Source: Acidimicrobiales bacterium (GTDB taxonomy: Bacteria > Actinomycetota > Acidimicrobiia > Acidimicrobiales > MedAcidi-G1). From it: a DNA stretch of 64,000 nucleotides. The position numbers were made by a program, and so were the translations under genes. The DNA lies in contig JAKURY010000010.1 in NCBI GenBank assembly GCA_022452145.1, positions 1 to 64,000 of the forward strand, in the 5' to 3' direction. Under the pieces are notes generated by a model. It had not been told where the DNA came from. It saw only the letters and a program-made list of their open reading frames with translations, and made no database searches. Position 1 is the stretch's first letter. Each line of letters opens with the position of its first letter. Below, piece after piece: positions 41,090 to 50,908 of the stretch.

Positions 41090-43033
41090 ATGACCACCCC
41101 CATCTGGACGCCCGACGTGCATCGCCGATCCACGAGCCAGGTCGAGGAGTTCCGGGTGGCGGTCGGCGTCGAGGGTGGCTACCGGGACCTCCACCGCTGG
41201 TCGGTGGACCATCCGGGCGACTTCTGGCGCGCGGCATGGGACCACCTGGGCGTGGTGGGCGACCCGGGCGACCAACCGATCCAGTCGATCGGCGACCACC
41301 CCACCGGCACCCGCTTCTTCCCGGACGGCTACCTGAACTTCGCCGAAAACCTCCTGGCCCACGCCGACGACTCGCCAGCACTGGTGTTCCGGGGCGAGGA
41401 CGGCTCTCGCCGGGAACTCTCCCGGCAGGACCTCCACGACCTGGTCTCGCGACTCCAACAGGCACTCCTGGACCTCGGGGTGGAGCCAGGCGATCGGGTG
41501 GCGGCGTGGCTTCCGAACGTCGCGGAGACGTACGCCGTCATGCTGGCCTCGGCTTCGATCGGCGCCGTGTTCTCCTCCACCTCGCCCGACTTCGGAACCG
41601 ATGGCGTGCTGGACCGGTTCGGCCAGATCGAACCGGTCGTGCTGTTCGCCACCGACGGCTACCACTACGGGGGTCGCCACCACGACGTCACCCCCCGGCT
41701 GGCCGACGTGGCCGCCGGACTGCCCACCCTCCGCCGGGTAGTGGTAGTTGGTGGCGACCCGGAAGAGACCACCTACGGGCCGCTGCCGGGTGGCGCTGTC
41801 ACCCTCGACGCGTTCCTGGACCCGTACGACGCCGGGCCGGTCCGGTTCCTGAACCTGGCGTTCGACCACCCGCTCTACGTCCTGTACTCGTCCGGAACGA
41901 CCGGAAAGCCCAAGTGCATCGTGCACAGGGCCGGCGGAATCCTCCTCAAGCACCTGGTGGAGCACCGGCTCCAGTGCGACGTCCGGTCCGGCGACCGGGT
42001 CTTCTACTTCACGACGGCTGGCTGGATGATGTGGAACTGGCTGGCCTCGGGCCTGGCCGCCGGAGCCACGCTGGTCCTCTACGACGGCTCGCCCTTCCAC
42101 CCGGATGGCACCCGGCTGTTCGACCTCGTGGACGACTGTGACGTGACGTTGTTCGGCGTGTCGGCCAAGTTCATCGACTCGGTGGCCAAGGCCGGACTAC
42201 GTCCGGCGGGGACCCACGACCTCGGCTCGTTGCGGACCATCTGCTCCACCGGTAGCCCGCTCAGCCCCGAGGGCTTCGCCCACGTCCACGCCGACTGGAA
42301 GGCGGACGTCCACCTGGCGTCGATCTCCGGCGGTACCGACCTGTGTGGCTGCCTCGTCGGTGGCCAGCCGACGGGACCGGTCCACGCAGGCCAGATCCAG
42401 GGCCCGATGCTGGGCATGGACATGGACGTCGTCGACGAGGGCGGTTCGCCCGTCGGACCCGGGACACGGGGCGAGCTGGTCTGCCGATCGGCCTTCCCGT
42501 CCATGCCCCTCGGATTCTGGGACGACCCGGACGACCGGAGGTACCACGCGGCCTACTTCGACCGGTTCGCCGGCCTCTGGCACCAGGGCGACTTCGCCGA
42601 ACGGACCGTCGAGGGGGGCTTCGTCATCCACGGACGATCGGACGCCACGCTCAATCCGGGCGGCGTCCGCATCGGTACCGCCGAGATCTACCGGCGCGTC
42701 GAAGGCCTCGCCGAGGTCACCGAGGCGCTGGTCATCGGCCAGCGGTGGGAGGCAGACACCCGGATCGTGCTGTTCGTGGTCACCGCCGCCGGCATCAACC
42801 TCGACGACGACCTGCGCGCCCGCATCCGGGCCGACATCCGGACCGGAGCCTCACCCCACCACGTGCCGTCGATCATCCTCGAGGTGCCCGAACTCCCCAG
42901 GACCCGTTCGGGCAAGTTGGTGGAGCTGGCCGTCCGAAACGTCGTTGAAGGTCGCCCCGTCACCAACTCCGAGGCGCTGGCCAACCCCGCCGCCCTGGAC
43001 CACTTCAGGAACCTGCCCGAGCTGGCCGTCTGA
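41090..43033 (+). CDS. Acetoacetyl-CoA synthetase
   Basis: A 647-residue acyl-adenylate-forming ligase that activates acetoacetate. [20 protein letters not shown] and [14 protein letters not shown] are typical. [18 protein letters not shown] is the AMP-binding P-loop, [18 protein letters not shown] marks acetoacetate-CoA ligases, and [11 protein letters not shown] with [16 protein letters not shown] form the hinge. [16 protein letters not shown] carries the catalytic Lys. It would let the cell use ketone bodies or polyhydroxybutyrate breakdown products. It is divergent from the MaoC gene. Confidence 0.93.
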   Translation: MTTPIWTPDVHRRSTSQVEEFRVAVGVEGGYRDLHRWSVDHPGDFWRAAWDHLGVVGDPGDQPIQSIGDHPTGTRFFPDGYLNFAENLLAHADDSPALVFRGEDGSRRELSRQDLHDLVSRLQQALLDLGVEPGDRVAAWLPNVAETYAVMLASASIGAVFSSTSPDFGTDGVLDRFGQIEPVVLFATDGYHYGGRHHDVTPRLADVAAGLPTLRRVVVVGGDPEETTYGPLPGGAVTLDAFLDPYDAGPVRFLNLAFDHPLYVLYSSGTTGKPKCIVHRAGGILLKHLVEHRLQCDVRSGDRVFYFTTAGWMMWNWLASGLAAGATLVLYDGSPFHPDGTRLFDLVDDCDVTLFGVSAKFIDSVAKAGLRPAGTHDLGSLRTICSTGSPLSPEGFAHVHADWKADVHLASISGGTDLCGCLVGGQPTGPVHAGQIQGPMLGMDMDVVDEGGSPVGPGTRGELVCRSAFPSMPLGFWDDPDDRRYHAAYFDRFAGLWHQGDFAERTVEGGFVIHGRSDATLNPGGVRIGTAEIYRRVEGLAEVTEALVIGQRWEADTRIVLFVVTAAGINLDDDLRARIRADIRTGASPHHVPSIILEVPELPRTRSGKLVELAVRNVVEGRPVTNSEALANPAALDHFRNLPELAV

Positions 43034-43079
43034 CCGCCCGGCCGATCAGGACCCTTGCGATGGCACTCCGCCCGCCCGC

Positions 43080-43703
43080 TCAGAACTCGTACAGTGGCAC
43101 CCCGGCCACCTGAAGGTGGCCCAGTTCGTTCACCGACCGCATTGTGCGGTGCCCGGCAGAAGACGCTGCGACCCGGCTGATCGACGTGTAGCGGGCCTCG
43201 TAGAACATCACGGAGTCGATGCCCAGGACGTGTGACAGGTAGGCGGAGACCACGCCCCCGTGGCAGCCCACGGCCACGGTCCGACCCGGGTTGGCTGCGA
43301 TGATCCGGTCCATCCCGGTCACCACCTGGTCCCGGAACGCCTCGGGATCGGCCAGGACCTCACCGGCCATGATCTGGTCCCAGCGGGGATCGCCGATGGC
43401 CCTGAGCCGCTCCATGGGTATGTACTCGACCTCACCCTCGTCGTACTCGGTGACCAGTGGTTCCACGACCACGTCGAGTCCGAGCCGCCGTGCCAGAGGG
43501 ACCACCGTCTCGCGGGCCCTGGCTTTGGGGCTGGCGTAGACGGCGTCGATGCGCGCCTCGGCCGTGGGCCCGTCGGTCAACCAGTCGGCCAGCGCCTCGG
43601 CCTGGCACCGTCCCAGGGCCGAGAGGTGCGGGTCGGCCTCCTCCCCGGTGACGGTGTTGTCGACGGTGACCGGGAGCGCGTGTCGGATGAGGAGCAGTTC
43701 CAT
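43080..43703 (-). CDS. Histidine phosphatase (phosphoglycerate mutase-like) family protein
   Basis: A 207-residue phosphatase. ELLLIRHALPVTVDNT has the RH nucleophile motif, with Ala where most have Gly. YASPKARARETVVPLARRLG and VAVGCHGGVVSAYLSHVLG supply the second Arg and His. EGEVEYIP-like acid residues precede the last helix. It is a third member of this superfamily in the window, not closely similar to the other two. ATG 43703 is used; an extended form would start in the divergent oxidoreductase gene's promoter. Confidence 0.85.
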   Translation of the reverse strand: MELLLIRHALPVTVDNTVTGEEADPHLSALGRCQAEALADWLTDGPTAEARIDAVYASPKARARETVVPLARRLGLDVVVEPLVTEYDEGEVEYIPMERLRAIGDPRWDQIMAGEVLADPEAFRDQVVTGMDRIIAANPGRTVAVGCHGGVVSAYLSHVLGIDSVMFYEARYTSISRVAASSAGHRTMRSVNELGHLQVAGVPLYEF

Positions 43704-43752
43704 GACCGGCCGGACGCTAGCCCTGCCCGGTCCCACGGGTACCGTCGGCACC

Positions 43753-44787
43753 ATGAAGATCGACGGTGGCCTCACCGGCCTGACCACGCCGGCTGACTCC
43801 GGTGGCCTGGCCGCGATCGGCGAATCGGCACGACGGCTCGAGGAGGCCGGCTACGCCGGCGCATGGACCGCCGAGACGAGCCACGACCCGTTCCTGCCCC
43901 ACATGCTCGCCGCCGAGCACACCCGCCGGATCGAGCTAGGCACGTCAATCGCGGTGGCCTTCGCCAGGAACCCGATGCTGCTGGCGAACCTCGGCCACGA
44001 CCTCCAGCGCTACACCGACGGCCGCTTCATCCTCGGCCTCGGCACCCAGATCAGGCCCCACATAACCAAGCGGTTCTCCATGGAGTGGTCCCGGCCGGCG
44101 GCCCGCATGAGGGAGATGATCAGCGCGGTGCGGGCCATCTGGACGACGTGGAACGAGGGAACGAAGCTCGACTTCCGGGGCGACTTCTACCGACACACCC
44201 TCATGACCCCCTTCTTCGACCCGGGCCCCAACGAATGCGGCCCGCCCAAGGTGTTCCTGGCCGCCGTCGGACCGCTCATGTGCGAGGTGGCCGGCGAGGT
44301 CTGCGACGGGCTGATCTGCCACGCCTTCAGCACCGAGAGGTACCTCCGGGAGGTCACCATCCCCGCCGTGGAGCGGGGCCTGGAGAAGTCCGGACGGACC
44401 CTGGCTGACTTCGAGTTCGTCGGACCGGGCTTCGTGGTCACCGGAGAGACCGAGGAGGCCATGGCCAGCGCCGCCACCGGGGTGCGTCAACAGATCGCCT
44501 TCTACGGGTCCACCCCGGCCTACCGCCCGGTGCTGGACGTGCACGGCTGGGGCGAACTCCAGGCCGACCTGAACCGCATGTCCAAGCAGGGTGAGTGGCA
44601 GGCCATGGGCGATCTCATCGACGACGAGATCCTCTCGACCTTCGCAGTCGTCGGAGAACAGGACGCCATCGCGCGGGGGTTCCGTGACCGCTACGGCGAC
44701 TGTGTCGACCGGCTCAGCTTCTACGCCTCGGGCTCCGAGGGTGGGCTGGACTTCTGGGAGCCGATCGTCGCCGACCTCTCGTCCTGA
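43753..44787 (+). CDS. LLM-class F420-dependent oxidoreductase
   Basis: A 344-residue luciferase-like TIM-barrel enzyme. ARRLEEAGYAGAWTAETSHD, RRIELGTSIAVAFARNPMLL and GRFILGLGTQ are characteristic of the F420-dependent branch. VFLAAVGPLMCEVAGEVCDG and FVGPGFVVTGETEEAM follow. It probably transfers hydride to or from F420; the substrate is unknown. Other F420-linked families lie at 14336 and 14959. TACCGT 7 nt before ATG suggests a leaderless start. Confidence 0.9.
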   Translation: MKIDGGLTGLTTPADSGGLAAIGESARRLEEAGYAGAWTAETSHDPFLPHMLAAEHTRRIELGTSIAVAFARNPMLLANLGHDLQRYTDGRFILGLGTQIRPHITKRFSMEWSRPAARMREMISAVRAIWTTWNEGTKLDFRGDFYRHTLMTPFFDPGPNECGPPKVFLAAVGPLMCEVAGEVCDGLICHAFSTERYLREVTIPAVERGLEKSGRTLADFEFVGPGFVVTGETEEAMASAATGVRQQIAFYGSTPAYRPVLDVHGWGELQADLNRMSKQGEWQAMGDLIDDEILSTFAVVGEQDAIARGFRDRYGDCVDRLSFYASGSEGGLDFWEPIVADLSS

Positions 44788-44882
44788 TCCCGCCTGCCGA
44801 CCACCGTCAGTCCGCCGGGTCACCCGACCTCGGTACTGAGGCTGGCGACGTATCCGCCGCGGTCCGGCCGACGGTCGCCCGA

Positions 44883-44888
44883 TAGGTT
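44883..44888 (+). promoter_or_regulatory. -10 box of class I fumarase gene
   Basis: TAGGTT ends 6 nt before the fumarase ATG at 44895. There is no ribosome site between, which points to a leaderless message. Confidence 0.45.
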
Positions 44889-44894
44889 TCACAC

Positions 44895-46547
44895 ATGGCC
44901 GATCAGGAGGAGTTCGCCTACACGGACCTGCTCCCGCTGGTCCAGGATGCTTACGACACCACCACGTTCCGGAAGCTCTCCGACGAGGGGGTGTCGCCGG
45001 TGGGGGGCCCGGGAGGCCGGACCTTCCTGGAGGTCGACTCCGAGGCGATCCGCCTGCTCACGGCCACGGCGATGCGTGACATCGCCCACCTCCTGCGTAC
45101 GGGCCACCTGGCACAGCTGGCGGCCATCCTGGACGACCCGGAGGCCTCGGCCAACGACCAGTTCGTGGCTTCCGAGCTCCTCCAGAACGCCTGCATCGCA
45201 GCGGGCGGCGTCCTTCCGTCCTGCCAGGACACCGGCACGGCCATCGTGTCAGCCAAGAAGGGCGACCTGGTGCTCACCGACGGCAACGACCGGGAGGCCA
45301 TCTCCCGCGGCGTATACGACACCTACCTGACGTCCAACCTGCGCTACTCCCAGCTGGCACCGCTAGACATGTTCGCCGAACGGAACACCGGGTCGAACCT
45401 CCCCGCCCAGATAGAAATCGAGTCGGTACCCGGCGACGCCTACAAGTTCCTGTTCATGGCCAAGGGCGGCGGCTCGGCCAACAAGAGCTTCCTCTTCCAC
45501 GAGACGAAGGCCCTGCTCAACCCCGAGAGCCTGGCCCGGTTCCTGGACGAGAAGCTGCGGACGCTGGGCACCTCGGCCTGTCCGCCGTACCACCTGGCCG
45601 TCGTCATCGGCGGCACCTCGGCCGAGCACACCCTGCGGACCGCCAAGTACGCCTCGGCCCACTACCTCGACAACCTCCCGACCACCGGAAGCCCGACGGG
45701 CCACGGCTTCCGGGACCTCGGATGGGAGGAGGAGATCCTGGAGATGACGCGCGGGTTCGGAATCGGGGCGCAGTTCGGCGGCAAGTACTTCTGCCACGAC
45801 GTCCGGGTGATCCGACTCCCCCGACACGGCGCCTCCAACCCGGTCGGGATAGCAGTCTCGTGCTCCGCCGACCGACAGGCCCTGGGAATGATCACCGGCG
45901 ATGGCGTCTTCCTGGAGCACCTGGAGGAGGACCCCGCCCGGTTCCTCCCCGAGGTGGTGGATGACGACCTGTCGGCCACCGTGGTCCCCATAGACCTCGA
46001 CCAGCCCATGGACGCCATCCGCAGCGAGCTGTCGAAGCACCCGGTCAAGACCCGGCTGTCGCTGACCGGGACCCTCGTGGTGGCCCGCGACATCGCGCAC
46101 GCCAGGATCGCCGAGCTGCTCGATGCCGGACAACCCATGCCGGAGTACCTACGGGACCATCCCGTCTACTATGCCGGTCCTGCCAAGACCCCTGAAGGCC
46201 ATGCCTCCGGATCGTTCGGACCCACCACGGCGGGCCGGATGGACGCCTACGTGGAACGCTTCCAGGCGGCCGGCGGCAGCCTCGTCATGCTGGCGAAGGG
46301 GAACCGGTCCCGGCAGGTCACCGAGGCGTGCGCACGCCACGGCGGCTTCTACCTCGGATCGATCGGCGGGCCGGCGGCCCGACTGGCCCGGGACTCCATC
46401 CGCAGCGTCGAGGTCCTCGAGTACCCGGAGCTGGGCATGGAGGCCGTCTGGCGCATCCGGGTCGAGGACTTCCCGGCGTTCATCGTGGTCGACGACAAGG
46501 GTGGAGACTTCTTCGACGAGGTCTCCACGAGGGTCGACCTCGACTAG
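44895..46547 (+). CDS. Class I fumarate hydratase
   Basis: A 550-residue iron-sulfur hydratase converting fumarate and malate in the TCA cycle. [10 protein letters not shown] near residue 112, [19 protein letters not shown] and [12 protein letters not shown] provide the three [4Fe-4S] Cys ligands. [16 protein letters not shown] and [20 protein letters not shown] are active-site segments. The single-chain length matches E. coli FumA/FumB rather than two-subunit archaeal forms. It appears monocistronic. Confidence 0.94.
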   Translation: MADQEEFAYTDLLPLVQDAYDTTTFRKLSDEGVSPVGGPGGRTFLEVDSEAIRLLTATAMRDIAHLLRTGHLAQLAAILDDPEASANDQFVASELLQNACIAAGGVLPSCQDTGTAIVSAKKGDLVLTDGNDREAISRGVYDTYLTSNLRYSQLAPLDMFAERNTGSNLPAQIEIESVPGDAYKFLFMAKGGGSANKSFLFHETKALLNPESLARFLDEKLRTLGTSACPPYHLAVVIGGTSAEHTLRTAKYASAHYLDNLPTTGSPTGHGFRDLGWEEEILEMTRGFGIGAQFGGKYFCHDVRVIRLPRHGASNPVGIAVSCSADRQALGMITGDGVFLEHLEEDPARFLPEVVDDDLSATVVPIDLDQPMDAIRSELSKHPVKTRLSLTGTLVVARDIAHARIAELLDAGQPMPEYLRDHPVYYAGPAKTPEGHASGSFGPTTAGRMDAYVERFQAAGGSLVMLAKGNRSRQVTEACARHGGFYLGSIGGPAARLARDSIRSVEVLEYPELGMEAVWRIRVEDFPAFIVVDDKGGDFFDEVSTRVDLD

Positions 46548-46597
46548 ACCGCTGACGCCGCCTCGTACCCGGCCATTGCCATCGTGGGGAACGGGGA

Positions 46598-47470
46598 TCA
46601 GACGCAGTTGTTGACCATGTGGCCGACCCCGGCGATGTGGGATTCGATCCGCTGGCCGCGGCGCAGGCACCTGCCCTGGGCGTCCCCCACCCCGGCCGGC
46701 GTACCGGTGAACACCAGGTCACCCGGCTCCAGCGTGCATATGCCCGACAGGTAGGCGACCAACTGCTCCACCCCGACCATCATCCGGCTGGTCCGGCTGT
46801 CCTGTCGGACCTCGCCGTCCACCGCGCACCTGAGGAACAGGTCGTCGGGCGCCTCGAGGAGGTCGACGGAAACCACGTTCGGGCCGATGGGTCCGAACGT
46901 GTCGTAGCTCTTACCGAGGCTGAACTGGGCCGGCTCCGAGGCCGTCTGCAGGGCGCGTTCGGAGATGTCCTGGCCCACGGTCACCCCGGCCAGGGCGTCC
47001 CACACGTCGGACTCGTCGAGGTCGCGGCACCGGCGACCCACCACGACCACCAGCTCCACCTCGTAGTCGGTGCGATCCCCCACCACGACGACGTCGTCGG
47101 ACGGTCCGACCAGGCAGGACGGGAACTTGGTGAAGATGACCGGAGCAGTCGACGGCGCCCGGTGCATCTCATCGATGTGGGCCAGGTAGTTCATGCCGAT
47201 ACCAAACACCTTCTGTGGCCGGGGCACGGCCGGGCCCAGGCCGTCGAGGCCGACCGAACCGTCTGCCTCCCCGGCGGGGATACCCGTCAGATCGGTGAGG
47301 GCGTGCAGGGTCCCGGGGTCGGCGAGGGCATCCATCGGGGCGGCCAGGCGACCGTCGGTGAGGCGTCCCAGGTCCCACCAGCGGGCCGTGGCACCGTCAG
47401 CTGGCGCCTCCAAGCCGTCGTCCATTAGCACGGCCCGGCCATCGCGGAGGTTTCCAAGTCGAAATGCCAT
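46598..47470 (-). CDS. Fumarylacetoacetate hydrolase (FAH) family protein
   Basis: A 290-residue protein. KVFGIGMNYLAHIDEM and PVIFTKFPSCLVGPSDDVVV, then RTDYEVELVVVVGRRCRDLD with its metal-binding Glu/Asp, and GDLVFTGTPAGVGDAQG make up the FAH catalytic fold. Members act as hydratases, decarboxylases or acylpyruvases on ring-cleavage products. The sequence does not tell which. ATG 47470; it converges with the fumarase gene. Confidence 0.9.
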   Translation of the reverse strand: MAFRLGNLRDGRAVLMDDGLEAPADGATARWWDLGRLTDGRLAAPMDALADPGTLHALTDLTGIPAGEADGSVGLDGLGPAVPRPQKVFGIGMNYLAHIDEMHRAPSTAPVIFTKFPSCLVGPSDDVVVVGDRTDYEVELVVVVGRRCRDLDESDVWDALAGVTVGQDISERALQTASEPAQFSLGKSYDTFGPIGPNVVSVDLLEAPDDLFLRCAVDGEVRQDSRTSRMMVGVEQLVAYLSGICTLEPGDLVFTGTPAGVGDAQGRCLRRGQRIESHIAGVGHMVNNCV

Positions 47471-47638
47471 GGTCAAAGAGTCTCGCCGGAACGGGCCCCG
47501 ATCCCTCGCCCGACGGGAACCGAGCCACTGCCGGTCGGGTGGATGGGCCGGGGCTGACAAGACGGCGGCAACGCGCCATGATGGGCGGATACATACCCGG
47601 TCGGTGCTGGGCCGGGGCCGACACATGAAGGAGGAGGC

Positions 47639-48400
47639 TTGGCCAAGCCACATGCCGTCTGTGAAGTCGAACTTCTCACCCAGGGGCCGGTGGAGTTCGG
47701 CGATCGGGAACATGCGACCGGCAAGGTACGGGAGTTGTGCGAGCTGGGGCACGAACCGGTGCTCACCGCCGTGGTCAAGTTGAGGCTCAGGGAAAACGTG
47801 GCCGAGCCGATGATCGCCGAGGCGACCATCGACATGAACGGTGTGGCGATCCGGGCCCACGCATCGGGCGACACGATGACCGAGGCCATCGACAGGCTCG
47901 ACGACCGCCTCGGCAGGCGCCTCCGCCGACACCGCAAGCGCCTCGAGGACCGCCGACACGACCGCGAACCGGAGCCGACGAGGAGTCATCCCGGCTACGC
48001 CTCGATCCCACGCGACGAGCGGGAGGTGGTCCGCCACAAGTCGCTAGCCATGCATCCGATGACCGTCGAGGAGGCTGTCGACGAAATGGACCTCCTGGAC
48101 CACGGCTTCTACCTGTACCTCGACACAGACCACGACATCGACCGCGTGGTGTTCCACAACGGCGACGGCACCATCCACGTAGTGCCGTCCGTGATCGGCG
48201 AGGACCTGCCTGGCGACACCCGTCCCCCGATCCACCCGACGCCAACCGTGCTGAACCACCTGCCGCTGGTAGACGCCGAGGTGTTGCTGGACGAGGGCGA
48301 CGAACCGTTCGTGTTCTTCGCCGAACCGGACTCGGGCAGAGGCCAGGTGCTGTACCGGCGCTTCGACGGGCACTACGGGCTGATCTCCCCGGCCATCTGA
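47639..48400 (+). CDS. hpf: Long-form ribosome hibernation promoting factor
   Basis: A 253-residue protein. Residues 1-105 match the S30AE/sigma-54-modulation domain that occupies the decoding centre (KVRELCELGHEPVLTAVVKL, ending in the basic RLGRRLRRHRKRLEDRR). Two C-terminal beta-domains follow: KSLAMHPMTVEEAVDEMDLL continuing to GTIHVVPS, and NHLPLVDAEVLLDEGDEPFV continuing to YGLISP. Mycobacterial RafH/MPY also has two such domains. It stabilises idle ribosomes in stress. The start is TTG 47639, supported by AAGGAGGAGG 2-3 nt upstream. Confidence 0.88.
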   Translation: MAKPHAVCEVELLTQGPVEFGDREHATGKVRELCELGHEPVLTAVVKLRLRENVAEPMIAEATIDMNGVAIRAHASGDTMTEAIDRLDDRLGRRLRRHRKRLEDRRHDREPEPTRSHPGYASIPRDEREVVRHKSLAMHPMTVEEAVDEMDLLDHGFYLYLDTDHDIDRVVFHNGDGTIHVVPSVIGEDLPGDTRPPIHPTPTVLNHLPLVDAEVLLDEGDEPFVFFAEPDSGRGQVLYRRFDGHYGLISPAI

Positions 48401-48409
48401 CCTGAGGTG

Positions 48410-49012
48410 ATGAAGGTCGTCGGCCTCTGCGGGGGCATCGGCGCGGGCAAGTCGACCGTGGCCCAGCTGCTGGCCGAACGGGGCGCCGTGGTAATTGACG
48501 TCGACGCCCTCGGGCGCAGTGTCCTGGCCCATGACGAGGTCCGGCATGCCGTGGTGGCCGAGTTCGGGGACGGCGTGCTGGACGCCGACGGTGGGATAGA
48601 CCGGGCGGCGCTGGCCCGGGAGGTGTTCTCCTGTGAGGGCCGCCTCACCGACCTGGAGGCGATAAGCCACCCGGCGATCGACCGCGAGATCGCCCGACAC
48701 CTCGAGGCGCTGGCCTCCGACCCGCCGGACCTGGTGGTGCTGGACATGGCGGTGCTCGTCGAGAGCGACCTGGGAAAGCTGTCAGACGGACGTGGCTACA
48801 CCGAGGTGGTCGTGGTGGAGGCCCACGCCGAGGTGCGCCTGGAGCGGCTGGTGGCCAGGGGTATGGCGGCCGACGACGCCAGGGCCCGCATGGCCGCCCA
48901 GGCAACCGATGCAGAACGTCGCGCGGTGGCCGACCACGTGCTGGTCAACGACGGCGACGAGGCCGACCTCGCCGAACGGGTCGATGAGCTGATCCCCCTG
49001 CTGGTGGCCTGA
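48410..49012 (+). CDS. coaE: Dephospho-CoA kinase
   Basis: A 200-residue P-loop kinase that completes coenzyme A synthesis. VVGLCGGIGAGKSTVAQLLA is the Walker A region. VVIDVDALGRSVL carries the catalytic Asp, HPAIDREIARHL and LDMAVLVESDLGKL line the substrate pocket, and LVARGMAADDARARMAAQ is the lid. GTG 48407 directly precedes ATG 48410; GAGG is close to both, so the exact start is open. Confidence 0.92.
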   Translation: MKVVGLCGGIGAGKSTVAQLLAERGAVVIDVDALGRSVLAHDEVRHAVVAEFGDGVLDADGGIDRAALAREVFSCEGRLTDLEAISHPAIDREIARHLEALASDPPDLVVLDMAVLVESDLGKLSDGRGYTEVVVVEAHAEVRLERLVARGMAADDARARMAAQATDAERRAVADHVLVNDGDEADLAERVDELIPLLVA

Positions 49013-49037
49013 GCCGCCCCCTCTGCCAGCGGAGCGC

Positions 49038-49775
49038 CTACCAACGGAGGGCGCCGAGCACCGACCCGGTGTACTCCGGTCGGCTGATGACCAGGCCCGG
49101 TACCACCGGTCGTGCCTTGTTGAACTCGAGGCGGGAGCCGTCCACGCCATAGACGTCCAGGCCGGCAGCCATGGCCACCCCGGCCGGCGCACAGGCGTCC
49201 CACTCGTAGAGGCCCGACGGGTGGACGTAGACGTCGGCCGATCCGGCGACCACGGCCATGGCCTTCACGCCGGCCGACCCGCAGGACCGCACCACTCCCC
49301 CGATGGCCGCCGCCACCTCCTCGGCCTCACCCCACTGGGAGCGGCTGGTGATCACCACCGGACGGTCCCGCACCGGCGGGCGGGATGCCACCGACATGCC
49401 GGTCCCGTAGAGCTGATGACTGGCCGGCAAGCACACCGCGGCGGCAACCGGCGAACCGTCCACCACCAGGGCCACGTGGACGGCCCACTCGACGCTCCCC
49501 GGCCGGCCGAAGTCATGGGTGCCGTCCAACGGATCCACGATCCAGACCCGATCGGCGCCCACACGGCCACCGTCGTCGTACCCCTCCTCGGACAGCACGG
49601 CGTCATCGGCTCGGAGCTCGGACAGGCGGTCCACCAGGTGTCGGTGGGCGTGGCGGTCACCCTCTCCCTGGAGCCGGTGGGACGCCCACCCGTCGGCCAC
49701 GGCCCGGTCCCGGATCCCGAGCAGCAGGTCACCGGCCTCCCGGGCTAGGAGTCCGGCGACCTCGTGATCCTCCAT
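49038..49775 (-). CDS. cysQ: Inositol monophosphatase-family, CysQ-like 3'(2'),5'-bisphosphate nucleotidase
   Basis: A 245-residue metal-dependent phosphatase. AVLSEEGYDDGGRV, VWIVDPLDGTHDFGRPG and GLYEWDACAPAGVA form the three metal- and phosphate-binding motifs. The E-E and D-P-L-D-G-T set is intact. In actinobacteria such proteins clear 3'-phosphoadenosine-5'-phosphate from sulfate assimilation or hydrolyse inositol phosphates. ATG 49775 has TAGGGT 9 nt upstream on the minus strand. Confidence 0.85.
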   Translation of the reverse strand: MEDHEVAGLLAREAGDLLLGIRDRAVADGWASHRLQGEGDRHAHRHLVDRLSELRADDAVLSEEGYDDGGRVGADRVWIVDPLDGTHDFGRPGSVEWAVHVALVVDGSPVAAAVCLPASHQLYGTGMSVASRPPVRDRPVVITSRSQWGEAEEVAAAIGGVVRSCGSAGVKAMAVVAGSADVYVHPSGLYEWDACAPAGVAMAAGLDVYGVDGSRLEFNKARPVVPGLVISRPEYTGSVLGALRW

Positions 49776-49912
49776 GCGGCGTCGACCCTAACCCGACCTC
49801 CTCCTATCATCGGCCCAGGACACCGGCCGCCACGGCTCCCGTCGCCACCTGACTACCCTTTCAGCGGGCCGGTCACCGTCCTGCCTCCCCGACGACCGCA
49901 TCGGAGCACCCC

Positions 49913-50848
49913 ATGGCCCACGGCCGCATCACCGGTTGGGCGACCCACCTCCCCGAGCGGCGGCTCACCAACCATGATCTGGCCGAGTTCGTCGACACCT
50001 CCGACGAGTGGATCAGGGAACGCACCGGGATAGCCGCCCGCCACGTTGACGGCAGGGTGACCGAGATGTCAGCCATTGCCGGGCGCGACGCCCTGGCGAT
50101 GGCGGGTGTAGACCCGGCCGACGTGGGCCTCCTGCTCCTGGCCACCTGCAGTTCCGACCAGCAGTTCCCGGCCAGCGCCTCGGTCGTCCAGCACGAGCTG
50201 GGGCTCACGTGCGGAGCGATCGACATGAACGCCGCCTGCTCGGGCTTCGTGTACGGCCTGGTGACCGCCATGCAGTTCGTCGCCGGCGGCGTCGAGCGCA
50301 TCCTCCTCATCGGCAGCGACGCCCTCAGCGGCATCATCGACTGGACCGACCGCGGGACCTGCGTGCTGTTCGGGGACGGCGCCGGGGCGGTGGTGATCGA
50401 ACGGTCGGCCGACGCCCCCACCCTGCTCGGTTGGGACCTCATGTCGGACGGCTCGGCCGCCGGGATCCTCTCCTGCGAACACGGCGGCAAGATCTTCATG
50501 AACGGCAAGGAGGTGTTCCGCCGGGCCGTGCTGGCCATGGAGAGTGCCGCCCGCAACGCAATGGACCGGGCAGGGGTGACCATGGAGGACATCACCCTCG
50601 TGGTGCCCCACCAGGCCAACATCAGGATCATCGACGCCGCCATGAAGCGCCTGGAGATCCCTCGCGAGAAGGCGGCAATGGTCCTCGAGCGGACCGGGAA
50701 CACGTCGGCGGCCTCCATCCCGCTGGCCCTGGTCGACGCCCTGGACAACGACCGGGTGGCCCCCGGCGACCTTGTGCTGATGGTCGGCTTCGGGGCCGGA
50801 ATGTCCTCGGCGGCTGCCGTGATCCGCTGGGATCCGCCGGGTTCCTGA
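49913..50848 (+). CDS. fabH: Beta-ketoacyl-ACP synthase III family protein
   Basis: A 311-residue thiolase-fold condensing enzyme. The catalytic triad is complete: Cys109 in NAACSGFVYG, His233 in VPHQANIRII and Asn263 in TGNTSAAS. TSDEWIRERTGIAARH opens it, and VLFGDGAGAVVIE is conserved. FabH starts type II fatty-acid synthesis by joining acyl-CoA to malonyl-ACP. No other fab genes are adjacent, so a specialised role is possible. Confidence 0.92.
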   Translation: MAHGRITGWATHLPERRLTNHDLAEFVDTSDEWIRERTGIAARHVDGRVTEMSAIAGRDALAMAGVDPADVGLLLLATCSSDQQFPASASVVQHELGLTCGAIDMNAACSGFVYGLVTAMQFVAGGVERILLIGSDALSGIIDWTDRGTCVLFGDGAGAVVIERSADAPTLLGWDLMSDGSAAGILSCEHGGKIFMNGKEVFRRAVLAMESAARNAMDRAGVTMEDITLVVPHQANIRIIDAAMKRLEIPREKAAMVLERTGNTSAASIPLALVDALDNDRVAPGDLVLMVGFGAGMSSAAAVIRWDPPGS

Positions 50849-50908
50849 CGGGCCCCGACCGCCCTGGCGCCGCCCGGGCACAGCCCGGCTCGGCGGTACC
50901 CTCCCGGG